Positions 1 to 8,801 of a stretch of DNA of 64,000 nucleotides are shown here, piece by piece. A program made the position numbers and the translations under genes. The stretch comes from Rubrivivax sp. (GTDB lineage Bacteria; Pseudomonadota; Gammaproteobacteria; Burkholderiales; Burkholderiaceae): the NCBI GenBank assembly GCA_016790225.1, contig JAEUOZ010000060.1, positions 62,001 to 126,000 of the forward strand. The letters are read 5' to 3'. The notes beneath the pieces were generated by a model. That model worked only from the letters and a program-made list of their open reading frames with translations, was not told the origin of the DNA and did not search any database. Each line of letters begins with the position of its first letter. Positions within the stretch are counted from its first letter, which is position 1.

Positions 1-116
1 ACCTCATCCTGCCCCACGCACACGGCGGCTTCGAGCAGCGCAAAGCCTTCGTCCTCGGCAACCAGCGAGGAGAAGTAATCGAGTGCCGAGGGCACTTCCA
101 GACGCAGGCCGCTCAT
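1..116 (-). CDS. SirB1-family protein, N-terminal fragment
   Basis: The frame starts at an ATG at 114-116 and runs off the left edge, so only 38 codons are visible. They contain L-D-Y-F at residues 12-15 and L-L-E-A-A at 27-31, which resemble the N-terminus of SirB1 (transglutaminase-like) proteins. The gene lies 52 bp downstream of murJ on the same strand, an order common in Burkholderiales, so it may be co-transcribed with murJ. The catalytic part is outside the window and the call rests on a short match plus context. Confidence 0.6.
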   Translation of the reverse strand, partial: MSGLRLEVPSALDYFSSLVAEDEGFALLEAAVCVGQDE

Positions 117-168
117 GGGCACCCCAGCGTGCAAGATGGCATGCGGCGAGTGTAGAACGTGATCGGTC

Positions 169-1728
169 TCACAGGCTGCGGCGCGCAAACTGCCGCAGGT
201 TCAGCCCCATCAGGCGCAGGCTCAGGAAGTACAGCGCCGCGACACCGCCCAGCACGCCGGCCATGAACGCGGCACGCAGCAGCGGCTGGCTGCGAAGCCC
301 GATCCAGTCGATTCCGCCGGCCGCCCAGGCCAGCGCCAGGCCGAGCGCGGCGCTGGCCAGCAGGGCGCGCAAGGCGAACAGCGCCCAGCCGGGCTCCGGC
401 CGGTAGACACCCAGCCGGCGCAGCCCGAACAGCAGCCACAGCGCATTCAGGATCGCACCCAGGCCGATCGACAGGGCCAGCGCGGCGTGCCCCAGATGCG
501 GCACCAGCAGCAGATTCAGCAGCTGCGTCACCACCAGCACGAAGACGGCGATCTTCACCGGCGTTCGCATGTCCTGCCGGGCAAAGTAGCCCGGGGCCAG
601 GATCTTCACCGCGATGATGCCCAGCAGGCCCACCCCGTAGCCCATCACCGCGTGCATGGTCCGCGTCACGTCCACCGCCTCGAAGCGCCCATAGTGATAG
701 AGCACCGCGACCAGCGCCTGCGGAAACACCAGCAGCGCGATGGCGCAGGGCGTGGCCAGCAGCACGGTCAGCCGCAGCCCCCAATCCAGCAGCGCGGAGT
801 AGGACTGCGCATCGCCACGCGCCTGCGCGGCCGAGAGTTGCGGCGTCAGGACCACGCCCAGGGCCACGCCCAGCAGCGCGGAGGGGAACTCCATCAGGCG
901 ATCGGCGTAGGTCAGCCAGGACACCGCGCCCACGCCGATGTTGGAGGCGATCTGCGTATTGATCAGCAGCGACAGCTGCGCAACCGAAACCCCCAGCAGC
1001 GCCGGCGCCATGTTGCCCAGCACCCGCCCGACACCCGGGTGGGACCAGGCGGCGCGAAGGCTGCCGGGCGTGAGGCCGATGCGCGGCAGCATGCCGATGC
1101 GCCGCAGCGCCCACAGCTGCACCACCAGCTGGAAGACACCACCCATCATCACGCCGAAGGCCAGCGCATAGATCGGCTCGATGCCGTGCCGGCCGAAGAC
1201 CGGCGCGAGCAGCCAGGCCGCGAGGATCCAGCTCAGGTTGAGCAGCACCGGCGTCGCGGCCGGCACGGCAAACCGCCGCCAGGTATTCAGCACGCCGGCC
1301 GCCAGGGCCACCAGCGACATGAAGCCGATGTACGGGAACATCACCCGCGTCATGAAGACCGCCTGATCGAACGCGACCAGCCCCGAAGCCATCATCCACA
1401 CGATGACCGGTGCCCCGATCACGCCCAGCAGCACCGTCAGCAGCAGCGCCCAGAACAGCACCGTGGCTACGGCGTTCACCAGGCTGTGCGTGGCCTCGTC
1501 GCCGTCCTTCTCCCGCGTGGCGGCCAGCAAGGGCACAAACGCCTGCGAGAACGCGCCTTCGGCAAACAGCCGTCGCAGCAGGTTGGGAATGCGGAAGGCC
1601 ACGTTGAAGGCATCCGTCAGCGCGCCCGCACCGAAGCTGGCCGCCATGATCTGTTCACGCACCAGGCCGGTGATGCGCGACAGCAGGGTGAAGAGCGAGA
1701 CCGTGGAGGCGGTCTTCAGCAGGTTCAT
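169..1728 (-). CDS. murJ: Lipid II flippase MurJ
   Basis: A 519-residue, very hydrophobic protein of the usual MurJ length (MOP superfamily, about 14 membrane helices). It should flip lipid II across the inner membrane for peptidoglycan synthesis. The N-terminus (MNLLKTAS, then SRITGLVRE around residues 17-25) and the following DAFNVAFRIPNLLRR and AEGAFSQAFVP segments are hallmark MurJ sequences with the conserved arginines of the central cavity. The frame stays open 52 codons further upstream, but the conserved start is the ATG at 1726-1728. The SirB1-like gene follows on the same strand. Confidence 0.95.
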   Translation of the reverse strand: MNLLKTASTVSLFTLLSRITGLVREQIMAASFGAGALTDAFNVAFRIPNLLRRLFAEGAFSQAFVPLLAATREKDGDEATHSLVNAVATVLFWALLLTVLLGVIGAPVIVWMMASGLVAFDQAVFMTRVMFPYIGFMSLVALAAGVLNTWRRFAVPAATPVLLNLSWILAAWLLAPVFGRHGIEPIYALAFGVMMGGVFQLVVQLWALRRIGMLPRIGLTPGSLRAAWSHPGVGRVLGNMAPALLGVSVAQLSLLINTQIASNIGVGAVSWLTYADRLMEFPSALLGVALGVVLTPQLSAAQARGDAQSYSALLDWGLRLTVLLATPCAIALLVFPQALVAVLYHYGRFEAVDVTRTMHAVMGYGVGLLGIIAVKILAPGYFARQDMRTPVKIAVFVLVVTQLLNLLLVPHLGHAALALSIGLGAILNALWLLFGLRRLGVYRPEPGWALFALRALLASAALGLALAWAAGGIDWIGLRSQPLLRAAFMAGVLGGVAALYFLSLRLMGLNLRQFARRSL

Positions 1729-2025
1729 CGAGACGGTGGCCCTTGCAGCCCGGCCTGCCGCCGGCGGCGGGCAGCCAGCCATCCAGGCAGCTTGAAAAGC
1801 GGCGCAGTATAGGCGGGGCCATTCCCTGCCCCAGGCGCCAAAAGCGTGCGTGCTATACTCGACAGTCTTTGCCGTTGGTGGCATGGCCGCTCATTGCAGC
1901 GTCAAGCGCGGGCCGGCGTCACCGGAAGGTTCCAGCGCGGCGGGTTGCGGTGTCCAAAGCCCCACACCTGCCCCAAGCGCCAGCACCGCGGCCACCTCGA
2001 ACAAACCTGCCCCACTCTCACGCAC
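1729..2025. other. Divergent intergenic region murJ/rpsT
   Basis: About 300 bp separate the divergent starts of murJ and rpsT. It should hold promoters for both. A good extended -10 element pointing toward rpsT is annotated separately. No small gene is convincing here. Confidence 0.6.
1851..1859 (+). promoter_or_regulatory. Extended -10 promoter element for rpsT
   Basis: The sequence TGC-TATACT is a TGn extended -10 followed by a near-consensus Pribnow box. No good -35 lies at the expected distance, which extended -10 promoters tolerate. It would give an rpsT leader of about 160 nt. Confidence 0.5.
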
Positions 2026-2331
2026 ATGGCCACCTCGTCCAAAGCCAAGAAGAAGACCGTTCGCCTCGCCTCCGGCCGCAAGCGCGCCCGTCAGGACGTC
2101 AAGCTGAACGCGCACAACTCTTCGCTGCGCTCGCAGTTCCGTACCGTGGTCAAGAACGTGCAGAAGGCCGTCGTGGCCGGCGACAAGGGCAAGGCCACGG
2201 ATCTGTTCAAGGCCGGCCAGAGCGTGCTGGATTCCATCGCCGACAAGGGCCTGTATCACAAGAACAAGGCCGCTCGCCACAAGAGCCGCCTGGCTGCCAA
2301 GATCAAGGCGCTGGCCACCGCTGCTGCGTGA
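2026..2331 (+). CDS. rpsT: 30S ribosomal protein S20
   Basis: A small, very basic 101-residue protein that binds 16S rRNA in the small subunit. The N-terminal SKAKKKTVR and SGRKRARQD, the middle [10 protein letters not shown], and the C-terminal [16 protein letters not shown] are characteristic of S20. It is slightly longer than the E. coli protein (87 aa), with an Ala-rich tail (residues about 90-101). The start ATG at 2026 is the one preceding the conserved Lys-rich N-terminus; upstream in-frame codons do not look like S20. It is monocistronic, followed by a strong terminator, and divergent from murJ. Confidence 0.97.
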   Translation: MATSSKAKKKTVRLASGRKRARQDVKLNAHNSSLRSQFRTVVKNVQKAVVAGDKGKATDLFKAGQSVLDSIADKGLYHKNKAARHKSRLAAKIKALATAAA

Positions 2332-2407
2332 TGGCACCTTCGATCACGCCGGATCCGGCGTGACCTCGGTGAGCAGTCTCTGCGCCTCTGCGCGGATGAC
2401 GATCAAA

Positions 2408-2487
2408 GCCCGCTGCTGCGGGCGCTGACCCGACGAAGGCCCGCTGACGCGGGCAGTCCCTGATCAAGGCCCGCTCACGCGGGCCTT
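2408..2487 (+). repeat. Three tandem GCCCGC hairpins
   Basis: Three copies of GCCCGC-N4-GCGGGC lie at 2408-2423, 2439-2454 and 2469-2484, spaced about 30 bp apart with similar flanks (GATCAAAG, GACGAAGG, GATCAAGG). The third is the working rpsT terminator. The first two look like degenerate duplicates that have lost the U-tract. Confidence 0.7.
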
Positions 2488-2492
2488 TGCTT
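2466..2492 (+). terminator. Rho-independent terminator of rpsT
   Basis: The stem AAGGCCCGC / GCGGGCCTT has a four-base loop TCAC and is followed by T-rich sequence (TTGCTTT on the plus strand). It lies 135 bp after the rpsT stop codon and also separates rpsT from the convergent DUF3579 gene. Confidence 0.8.
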
Positions 2493-2515
2493 TGGCGCCA
2501 GCCGAAGGTCGCGGC

Positions 2516-2845
2516 TCAGGTCGGCCGCGGCGGCTTGTCCGGCACCAGGCAGGCGTCGACCACGCTCAGCTCGTTGTCGCGCGCAAAGTTCAGCACGAAG
2601 TCCCAGGCCATCGGCTCGACGGCTTTCAGCTCTTCGCTGACGATCACGCACTTCACGCCGTCGATCACGCGCGGAAAGCAGTAGGGCGAATAGCCGATGG
2701 CGGCGCTGATGCCGCCGACGCCGCCGCCCGGGCGAAAGCAGGACATCGCGCCGGCCAGACGTTCGGCCCAGTCGCTGGGGCGAAAGGTCTTGCCTTGAAG
2801 CGTGATGCCCTGGATGAAGATCTGGCGCGGCTTGAAAGCGGTCAT
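2516..2845 (-). CDS. DUF3579 family protein
   Basis: A 109-residue soluble protein of unknown function. The segments IFIQGIT, GKTFRPSDWAERL, MSCFRPGG and GYSPYCFP match the DUF3579 family as I know it from betaproteobacteria, where the gene is often next to argF or argD. The frame is open 43 codons further upstream, but the family starts near the ATG at 2843-2845 (MTAFKPRQIFIQG). It is divergent from argD and converges on the rpsT terminator. Confidence 0.85.
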   Translation of the reverse strand: MTAFKPRQIFIQGITLQGKTFRPSDWAERLAGAMSCFRPGGGVGGISAAIGYSPYCFPRVIDGVKCVIVSEELKAVEPMAWDFVLNFARDNELSVVDACLVPDKPPRPT

Positions 2846-3123
2846 CGGTCGGGATTCGGGCGGGTGCCCTTCACGGCCCGCCATCCACCAGGCAGCCGAA
2901 GCACGAGGCGTGCCGGTCGGCCGGGCCGCAGGCGCGGGCCGCGGGTCCTGAAGTTGTTGCACAGCAGCATACATGGCCGACCTTGCAGAAATCCGAGTAC
3001 CGGCTTACTCGGCCTCGCGGAGCGCGCCTTTAGAATTCCGCTCAGGCTGGATCGCTCCCGTTGGGGGATTCCGGCCCTTTTTGTTTCTTGCCAGCCACTT
3101 TTCCGCCACAAGGAGCCGACGAG

Positions 3124-4356
3124 ATGAATGCCCCCGCCGACCCCGCCATCGCTGCCACGGTGCCCACCGGCCCCATGCCGCACGTGATGAACACCTATGG
3201 CCGACTGCCCGTGGCGCTGTCCCATGGCCGAGGCTGCTGGGTGTGGGATGTCGATGGCAAGCGCTATCTGGATGGGCTGGGCGGCATCGCCGTCAACACC
3301 CTGGGCCACGCGCACCCCAAGCTCGTGCCGGCGCTGCAGGAGCAGATCGGCCGCCTGATCCACAGCTCCAACTACTACGAAGTGCCGCTGCAGGAGCAGC
3401 TGGCCACCGAGCTGTGCCGCCTGTCGGGCCTGAACAGTGTCTTCTTCTGCTCCACCGGGCTGGAAGCCAACGAGTGCGCGCTGAAGCTGGCGCGCAAGTT
3501 CGGCCACGACAAGGGCATCGCCCGGCCGGAGGTCATCGTCTACGAGAAGGCTTTCCACGGGCGCTCGATCGCCACGCTCTCGGCCACCGGCAACCCCAAG
3601 GTGCAGAAAGGCTTCGAGCCCCTAGTGGAAGGCTTCGTGCGTGTGCCGATGAACGACATCGCTGCCGTGCGCGAGGCGGCGCGCAGCAACCCCAACGTCG
3701 TGGCGGTCTTCCTGGAGACGATCCAGGGCGAAGGCGGCATCAACCCGGCCCGCTGGGATTACCTGCGCGAGCTTCGCGCGCTGTGCGATCAGCAGGATTG
3801 GCTGCTGATGCTCGATGAGGTGCAGTGCGGCATCGGCCGCACCGGCAAGTGGTTTGCGCACCAGTGGGCCGGCATCGTGCCCGATGTGATGCCGCTGGCC
3901 AAGGGCCTGGGCTCGGGCGTGCCCATCGGCGCTGTCGTCACCGGCCCGCGTGCCATGAACATCTTCGGCCCGGGCAACCACGGCACCACCTTCGGTGGCA
4001 ATCCGCTGTCCATGCGCGCAGGCGTCGAGACGCTGCGCATCATGCAGGAGGACGGCGTGATGGCCAATGCCGAGCGGGTGGGCGCGCACCTGAAGGCCGC
4101 GCTGCAGCGCGAGCTGGCCGAAGTGCCGGGCGTGGTGGACATCCGCGGCGCGGGCCTGATGCTGGGCATCGAACTCGCGCGGCCCTGCGGCGTGATCCTG
4201 AGCCGCGCCGCGCAGGCGGGCCTGATGCTCAGCGTCACCGCCGACAGCGTGATCCGACTCGTGCCGCCACTGATCCTGAGCGTTGAAGAGGCCGATCAGA
4301 TGGTGGCCATCCTCGCGCCGCTGGTGAAGGCCTTCCTCGCCGAATCCGCATCATGA
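3124..4356 (+). CDS. argD: Acetylornithine aminotransferase
   Basis: A class-III PLP aminotransferase of 410 residues, close to the family norm. It should convert N-acetylglutamate semialdehyde to N-acetylornithine in arginine biosynthesis. The PLP-binding aspartate is D231 in MLDEVQ and the Schiff-base lysine is K260 in PLAKGLGSG. FFCSTGLEANE near 107-117 binds the cofactor phosphate. The start ATG at 3124 has AAGGAG eight bases upstream, which rules out the longer frame from a TTG at 3061. Its stop overlaps the start of argF (ATGA), so the two are translationally coupled. A related substrate such as succinylornithine cannot be excluded. Confidence 0.92.
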   Translation: MNAPADPAIAATVPTGPMPHVMNTYGRLPVALSHGRGCWVWDVDGKRYLDGLGGIAVNTLGHAHPKLVPALQEQIGRLIHSSNYYEVPLQEQLATELCRLSGLNSVFFCSTGLEANECALKLARKFGHDKGIARPEVIVYEKAFHGRSIATLSATGNPKVQKGFEPLVEGFVRVPMNDIAAVREAARSNPNVVAVFLETIQGEGGINPARWDYLRELRALCDQQDWLLMLDEVQCGIGRTGKWFAHQWAGIVPDVMPLAKGLGSGVPIGAVVTGPRAMNIFGPGNHGTTFGGNPLSMRAGVETLRIMQEDGVMANAERVGAHLKAALQRELAEVPGVVDIRGAGLMLGIELARPCGVILSRAAQAGLMLSVTADSVIRLVPPLILSVEEADQMVAILAPLVKAFLAESAS

Positions 4357-5315
4357 AGCCGGGCGACCGGCTGCTGCGCCACTATCTGCAGTTCAAGGAT
4401 CTGCGCGCCGAGGAGTACGCCTACCTGTTTGCGCGCACGCGCATCATCAAGAGCCGCTTCAAGAACTACGAGCGATACCAGCCGCTGGTGGACCGCTCGC
4501 TGGCGATGATCTTCGAGAAGGCCAGCACGCGCACGCGCGTGAGCTTCGAGGCGGGCATGTACCAGATGGGCGGCAGCGTGCTGCACATGACCACGGGCGA
4601 CAGCCAGCTGGGACGCGCCGAACCGGTGGCCGACAGCGCGCGTGTCATCAGCCGCATGGTCGATCTGGTGATGATCCGTACGTTCGAGCAATCGCGCATC
4701 GAGGAATTTGCGCGCCACTCGCGCGTGCCGGTGATCAACGGGCTGACCAACGAGTACCACCCGTGCCAGATCCTGGCCGATCTGTTCACCTTCATCGAGC
4801 ACCGCGGCAAGCGTTACGACGAACCCAACGTGCTGGACGGCCTGAAGGGCATCACGGTGGCCTGGGTGGGCGATGGCAACAACATGGCCAACACCTGGCT
4901 GCAGGCGGCCGAGACGCTGGGCTTCAAGCTGCACCTCAGCACGCCCAGCGGCTACGAGGTCAAGCCCGAGGTGGCTGGCATCCGCGACACGCACTGCTAC
5001 ACCGTCTTCGACCACCCGCTGGACGCCTGCGCCGGCGCCGATCTCGTCACCACCGATGTGTGGACCAGCATGGGCTATGAGGCGGAAAACGAAGAGCGCC
5101 GCAAGGCCTTCGTCGACTGGTGCGTGGACGAGGACATGATGGCCGCCGCCAAGCGCGAGGCGCTGTTCATGCACTGCCTGCCCGCGCATCGCGGCGAGGA
5201 AGTTGCCGCCGAGGTCATCGATGGCCCGCAAAGCGTGGTCTGGGACGAAGCCGAGAACCGCATGCACGTGCAGAAGGCGCTGATGGAGTACCTGGTGCTC
5301 GGGCGCATCGGCTGA
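4353..5315 (+). CDS. argF: Ornithine carbamoyltransferase
   Basis: A 320-residue protein of normal OTCase length, making citrulline from ornithine and carbamoyl phosphate. The carbamoyl-phosphate loop STRTR is at 58-62, HPCQ at 136-139, the ornithine-loop SMG at 239-241, and HCLP at 274-277 with the catalytic cysteine. The start overlaps the argD stop by ATGA. Everything needed for activity is present. Confidence 0.97.
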   Translation: MKPGDRLLRHYLQFKDLRAEEYAYLFARTRIIKSRFKNYERYQPLVDRSLAMIFEKASTRTRVSFEAGMYQMGGSVLHMTTGDSQLGRAEPVADSARVISRMVDLVMIRTFEQSRIEEFARHSRVPVINGLTNEYHPCQILADLFTFIEHRGKRYDEPNVLDGLKGITVAWVGDGNNMANTWLQAAETLGFKLHLSTPSGYEVKPEVAGIRDTHCYTVFDHPLDACAGADLVTTDVWTSMGYEAENEERRKAFVDWCVDEDMMAAAKREALFMHCLPAHRGEEVAAEVIDGPQSVVWDEAENRMHVQKALMEYLVLGRIG

Positions 5316-5698
5316 GCCGGCGCTGCCGCCCAGTTCCAGGCCAAGCGTCGCCTGACGTCGAGCGACGCCCAGCGCAGGACGAGCGCTTCCCGCCCTTCCC
5401 GCCGCCGCCACAGACCTCCAGCAATGCGGGGCAGGCCACCGCGCCTGCGGGCAGGCCTTGCCCGGCCGTCGCCGCGGTCGATAACGAGGTCATCGCCGCC
5501 CGATGCGGCCGGCCGGACCTCACCGCCGGGGCTGGCGGTGTATGCCCCGGCCTCGCCGCACTCGCCGTCTGCCCTCCTCGTCTGGGTGGCGAGCTATCCG
5601 CTTGAGCGGGTTGGCTGATTGCAACGACACGTAACATCCATGGCATTGCGCGTGCAGGCACTCCTGACCCGCCAGCACCATCAGCCCGAGACCCCCAA
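5316..5698. other. Intergenic region upstream of the export operon
   Basis: This 383-bp, very GC-rich stretch should hold the promoter of the operon that starts at 5699. I looked here for a double-glycine leader peptide for the C39 exporter and found none with a plausible start and ribosome-binding site. The short frames present have Pro/Arg-rich compositions typical of noncoding GC-rich DNA. Confidence 0.5.
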
Positions 5699-6796
5699 GT
5701 GGCCCCTCCTTCGCGAGCCGACGACGAACGCTGGATTGCCTGGGACCGCTTTGTCGGTTCCCATCGGCATGGCAGCTTCATGCAGAGCGCGGCCTGGATG
5801 CGCTGCCGCGCCGCGGATGGCTACGCGCACTTCGCGATCCTGTTGCGCGACGAGCGGCAGCAGTTCGTGGGAGGCGCCGTGGTCGGGCGCTGGCAGATGC
5901 AGGACGAGGCTTTCTACTACATCCAGGACGGGCCGCTGCTGCCTGAAGAGCCGGAGCTGGCGGCTGCGGTCATGCAGGCCCTGCTGGCGCGCCTGGAGCA
6001 TCATCGCGAAGCCGACAAACAGACCGTCAGCCACCTGCGCATCGAGCCGCGATGCGGATCCGAGGCCAGCGCCGCCTTCACGGCATTCGGTTTCGTGGCG
6101 CCAACCTTCGATGACCGCTTTCGGGAGCCGCGACACACCCGCATCGTCGATCTGCGCCTGACGGAAGCGGCTCGCCTGACCTCGATGAGCGCCAAGGGCC
6201 GCTACAACGTGCAGCTCGCCCGCCGTCACGGTGTGCGCGTGGTGACGGACAGCAGCCCGCAAGGGCTCGAGGACTTCATCGCCATTCGGGGCGATACAGC
6301 CACGCGCAAGCAGCTCAGCCGAAAGTCCCGCGGCTACTTCGAGAGCATCCTGCGCGAGTTCGGTCCGCGGGCCCGCCTGCATTTCGCCGAGCTCGACGGT
6401 CAGCGTCTGGCCACGGCGCTGACCGTGGTGCAGGACGCGCGGGCGACCTATCTCTTTGGCGGCTCGCTGCCCGTACGGCGCGAGGTGATGGCGCCCTACC
6501 TGCTGCAGCACGAGCTGATGAACCAGCTCGCCGACGAGGGGTTCGTCAGTTACGACCTGTTCGGCATCGCGCCTCCCGGCGACAGCCAGCACGCCTGGCG
6601 GTCGATCAGCGAATTCAAGCGCAAGCTGGGCGGCACCGAAGAAGCCTTTGTCCCGACGCTCGACCATGTCTATGACGCCGCTGCCTACGCGCGGTTCGCG
6701 CAGCGCGAAGGCCTGGCTGTGGCCCGCGGATCCATGACTGACGCCCTCGACAGCTTGCACCAACCAGGAGCCCCGCACCATGTCGCAGCCCGCTGA
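5699..6796 (+). CDS. FemAB/GNAT-like acyltransferase
   Basis: A 365-residue protein starting at a GTG. The early HGSFMQSAAWMR (about residues 24-35), the later KGRYNVQLARRHG, and the C-terminal SYDLFGIAPPGD followed by FKRKLGG resemble FemX/FemAB-type proteins. These are tandem GNAT folds that use aminoacyl-tRNA or acyl donors, as in lipid II:glycine glycyltransferase. It heads a tight operon with an oxygenase-like gene, an HlyD adaptor and a C39 ABC exporter. I infer that it modifies a peptide or conjugates an amino acid onto an exported product rather than building a peptidoglycan bridge. Substrate unknown. Confidence 0.7.
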   Translation: MAPPSRADDERWIAWDRFVGSHRHGSFMQSAAWMRCRAADGYAHFAILLRDERQQFVGGAVVGRWQMQDEAFYYIQDGPLLPEEPELAAAVMQALLARLEHHREADKQTVSHLRIEPRCGSEASAAFTAFGFVAPTFDDRFREPRHTRIVDLRLTEAARLTSMSAKGRYNVQLARRHGVRVVTDSSPQGLEDFIAIRGDTATRKQLSRKSRGYFESILREFGPRARLHFAELDGQRLATALTVVQDARATYLFGGSLPVRREVMAPYLLQHELMNQLADEGFVSYDLFGIAPPGDSQHAWRSISEFKRKLGGTEEAFVPTLDHVYDAAAYARFAQREGLAVARGSMTDALDSLHQPGAPHHVAAR

Positions 6797-7472
6797 GCGC
6801 CCCGGCCTGGACCGGCTGCAAGTCTGGGGCGACTGTCTGCCCGAGCCCCTGTTGCAGGAGTTCCAGCGGGCGCTGCCCCTGAAGCATTTCGCCAGGCGAT
6901 TGCGAGAGGGCTTTCCGTTCTACCGCAGCACCTTCTGGGTTCCCCAGGGCCGACCGGCCGCGCACGTGGTCGAACGCGTGATCGAAGTCCTGCGGGAGGC
7001 GGTCCAGCCCTCGAGCGCGGTGGTCGGCGTCGAGTGGTGGTTCAGCGTGATGCGGTCCAACGCCACACCGCAGTGGCTGCTGCCCTGCCACTTCGACCGC
7101 GCCGATCTGGACGAAACCGACCCGGCCCGCATCCGGCATCCCGAATGGGGCAGCGTGCTCTTTCTCAATGCCGTGCCCTATGGCGAACTCGCCATCACCG
7201 ATCAGGTCCTCGGCGACAAGGGTCAGCCGACACCGCACGAGCCGCAGGACATGCGATTCGTGCCGCCGGCGGAAAACCGCTACGCCGTCTTCCCCGGCCA
7301 GCTGTACCACGGTGTGATCGGCCGCATGTGGCGCCCGTGGGAAGACGACACGCTGCGCGTGACGATGGCCGTGAACTGGTGGACGCAGGCGCCAACGGCC
7401 AGCTACCTGCGGGACTCATCGGACGCGCCGGGGATCCTCGGCTTTGCAGCCGACAAGGCCACGGGCGCATGA
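6780..7472 (+). CDS. 2-oxoglutarate/Fe(II) oxygenase-like protein
   Basis: A 230-residue soluble protein. H104-x-D106 (in CHFDRAD) and H177 (in LYHGVIG) form a plausible iron facial triad. R193 in TLRVTMAVNWW is placed to bind 2-oxoglutarate, with a jelly-roll-like strand pattern between. The start ATG at 6780 has AGGAG upstream and overlaps the previous gene by 17 bp. I infer hydroxylation of a peptide side chain in the same pathway. The family is assigned from the motif, not a full-length match. Confidence 0.6.
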   Translation: MSQPAERPGLDRLQVWGDCLPEPLLQEFQRALPLKHFARRLREGFPFYRSTFWVPQGRPAAHVVERVIEVLREAVQPSSAVVGVEWWFSVMRSNATPQWLLPCHFDRADLDETDPARIRHPEWGSVLFLNAVPYGELAITDQVLGDKGQPTPHEPQDMRFVPPAENRYAVFPGQLYHGVIGRMWRPWEDDTLRVTMAVNWWTQAPTASYLRDSSDAPGILGFAADKATGA

Positions 7473-7491
7473 CCCGGATGCCGCTGCCAGC

Positions 7492-8799
7492 ATGCCCCCG
7501 ATGAAGCACTCGCCTCCCGAGCTGGAGGATGACTCCCAGCTCTTCCGCCGCCAGGCGATGGAAGAGCAGCGAGCGCCGGCCTACGGCCAGATCGTCCTGC
7601 TGCCTGGTGGCTGGTCGCGCTGGATGGCCATCGCCGCCCTGGCCCTGTCGGTGGCAGCCGTGCTGCTGATCGTGCAGGGCAGCTACACCCGCCGCTCCAC
7701 GGTGCCGGGCCAGCTGATGCCCAGCGAAGGCCTGATCCGTGTGACCAGCTCGCAGGGCGGGATCGTGATCGAGCGCCGCGTGCAGGACGGGCAGGAGGTG
7801 CGCAAGGGCGACACGCTGTTCGTGCTCTCCGATGATCGCGCGGGCCCGGACGATGCGAGCTACCAGCGCGAGATCGGCCGCCAGATCGAAGCACGGCGAC
7901 AGTCGCTCGAGGACGACCTGCGGCGCATCGAGATCGCCAAGGACCAGGAGTCCGCCCAGCTGCGCCGCCGCGCAGACTCGCTCACCGGCGAACGCGTGCA
8001 GATCGCGCGCCAGGGCGAGCTGCTTCGCTCGCGCGTCAAGGGTGCCCAGGATGCGGTCGAACGTTATCAGCAGCTCTTTCGCCAGGGCTTCGTCTCGCGC
8101 GACAACCTGCTGGCCCGCGAGGGCGAGCTCATCGAGGCGCGCGCCCGGCAGCAAGGGCAGATTCGCGAAGCGATGGCCCTGGAACGCGATCTCGTGGCCA
8201 CACAGCGCGACATCGACAACCTGGAGACACGCTTTGCCACGCAGCGGGCCGAGCTGCAGCGCGCCGTGCTGCTGGCGCGTCAGGAGTTCACCGAGCTCGA
8301 GGCCAGGCGCCGCATCGTCGTCGCCGCGCCGGCCGATGGCCGCGTCACGCTGATGCAGACCGATGTCGGCCAGCGCGTGGAGGCGCTGCGGCCTGTGGTC
8401 CACCTCGTGCCGCTGTCTGCCAGCCTGGTCGCGCAGCTGTACGTGCCCAGCCGCTCGGCGGGCTTCGTGAAGCCGGGCACGCCCGTGCAGGTGCGCTACG
8501 ACGCCTACCCCTACCAGAAATTCGGTCAGCACCGCGGCAAGGTCGTCGCGGTGTCGGCCGCGGCCGTGTCGGCCGCTGATCTCCCGCCGCAGCTGGCCCT
8601 GCAGCCGGCGCCTGGCGAAACCTTGTTTGCGGTGACGGTCGCGCTGCCGGGGCAGACGATGGGCCCTGCTGGCCGGCCCTTGCCCTTGCAGGTAGGCATG
8701 CGCGTCCAGGCCGACCTGCTGCACGAGACACGCCGCCTGTACGAGTGGATTCTTGAGCCGCTGTATGCCACGCGCGCTCGCATGGACGGAGGGTCCTGA
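7492..8799 (+). CDS. HlyD-family periplasmic adaptor of a C39-type exporter
   Basis: A 435-residue membrane fusion protein. It has a cytoplasmic N-terminus, one membrane helix at about 43-62, and a lipoyl-like half motif (VQDGQEVRKGDTLFVL). A long coiled coil of Arg/Glu/Gln repeats spans about 110-250, followed by the second lipoyl half (PADGRVTLMQTDVGQ) and a beta-barrel region. It would link the downstream ABC exporter to a TolC-like outer membrane channel, which is not encoded here. An upstream TTG at 7444 is less likely as start because it would overlap the oxygenase gene; the ATG at 7501 is an alternative. It ends two bases before the ABC gene. Confidence 0.88.
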   Translation: MPPMKHSPPELEDDSQLFRRQAMEEQRAPAYGQIVLLPGGWSRWMAIAALALSVAAVLLIVQGSYTRRSTVPGQLMPSEGLIRVTSSQGGIVIERRVQDGQEVRKGDTLFVLSDDRAGPDDASYQREIGRQIEARRQSLEDDLRRIEIAKDQESAQLRRRADSLTGERVQIARQGELLRSRVKGAQDAVERYQQLFRQGFVSRDNLLAREGELIEARARQQGQIREAMALERDLVATQRDIDNLETRFATQRAELQRAVLLARQEFTELEARRRIVVAAPADGRVTLMQTDVGQRVEALRPVVHLVPLSASLVAQLYVPSRSAGFVKPGTPVQVRYDAYPYQKFGQHRGKVVAVSAAAVSAADLPPQLALQPAPGETLFAVTVALPGQTMGPAGRPLPLQVGMRVQADLLHETRRLYEWILEPLYATRARMDGGS

Positions 8800-8801
8800 G
8801 C

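Noticed and set aside
5424..5618. 64-aa frame as possible precursor peptide of the C39 exporter
   Set aside because: No double-glycine leader, Pro/Arg-rich throughout and no ribosome-binding site. A GAGG-containing stretch in another frame lacks a usable start codon.
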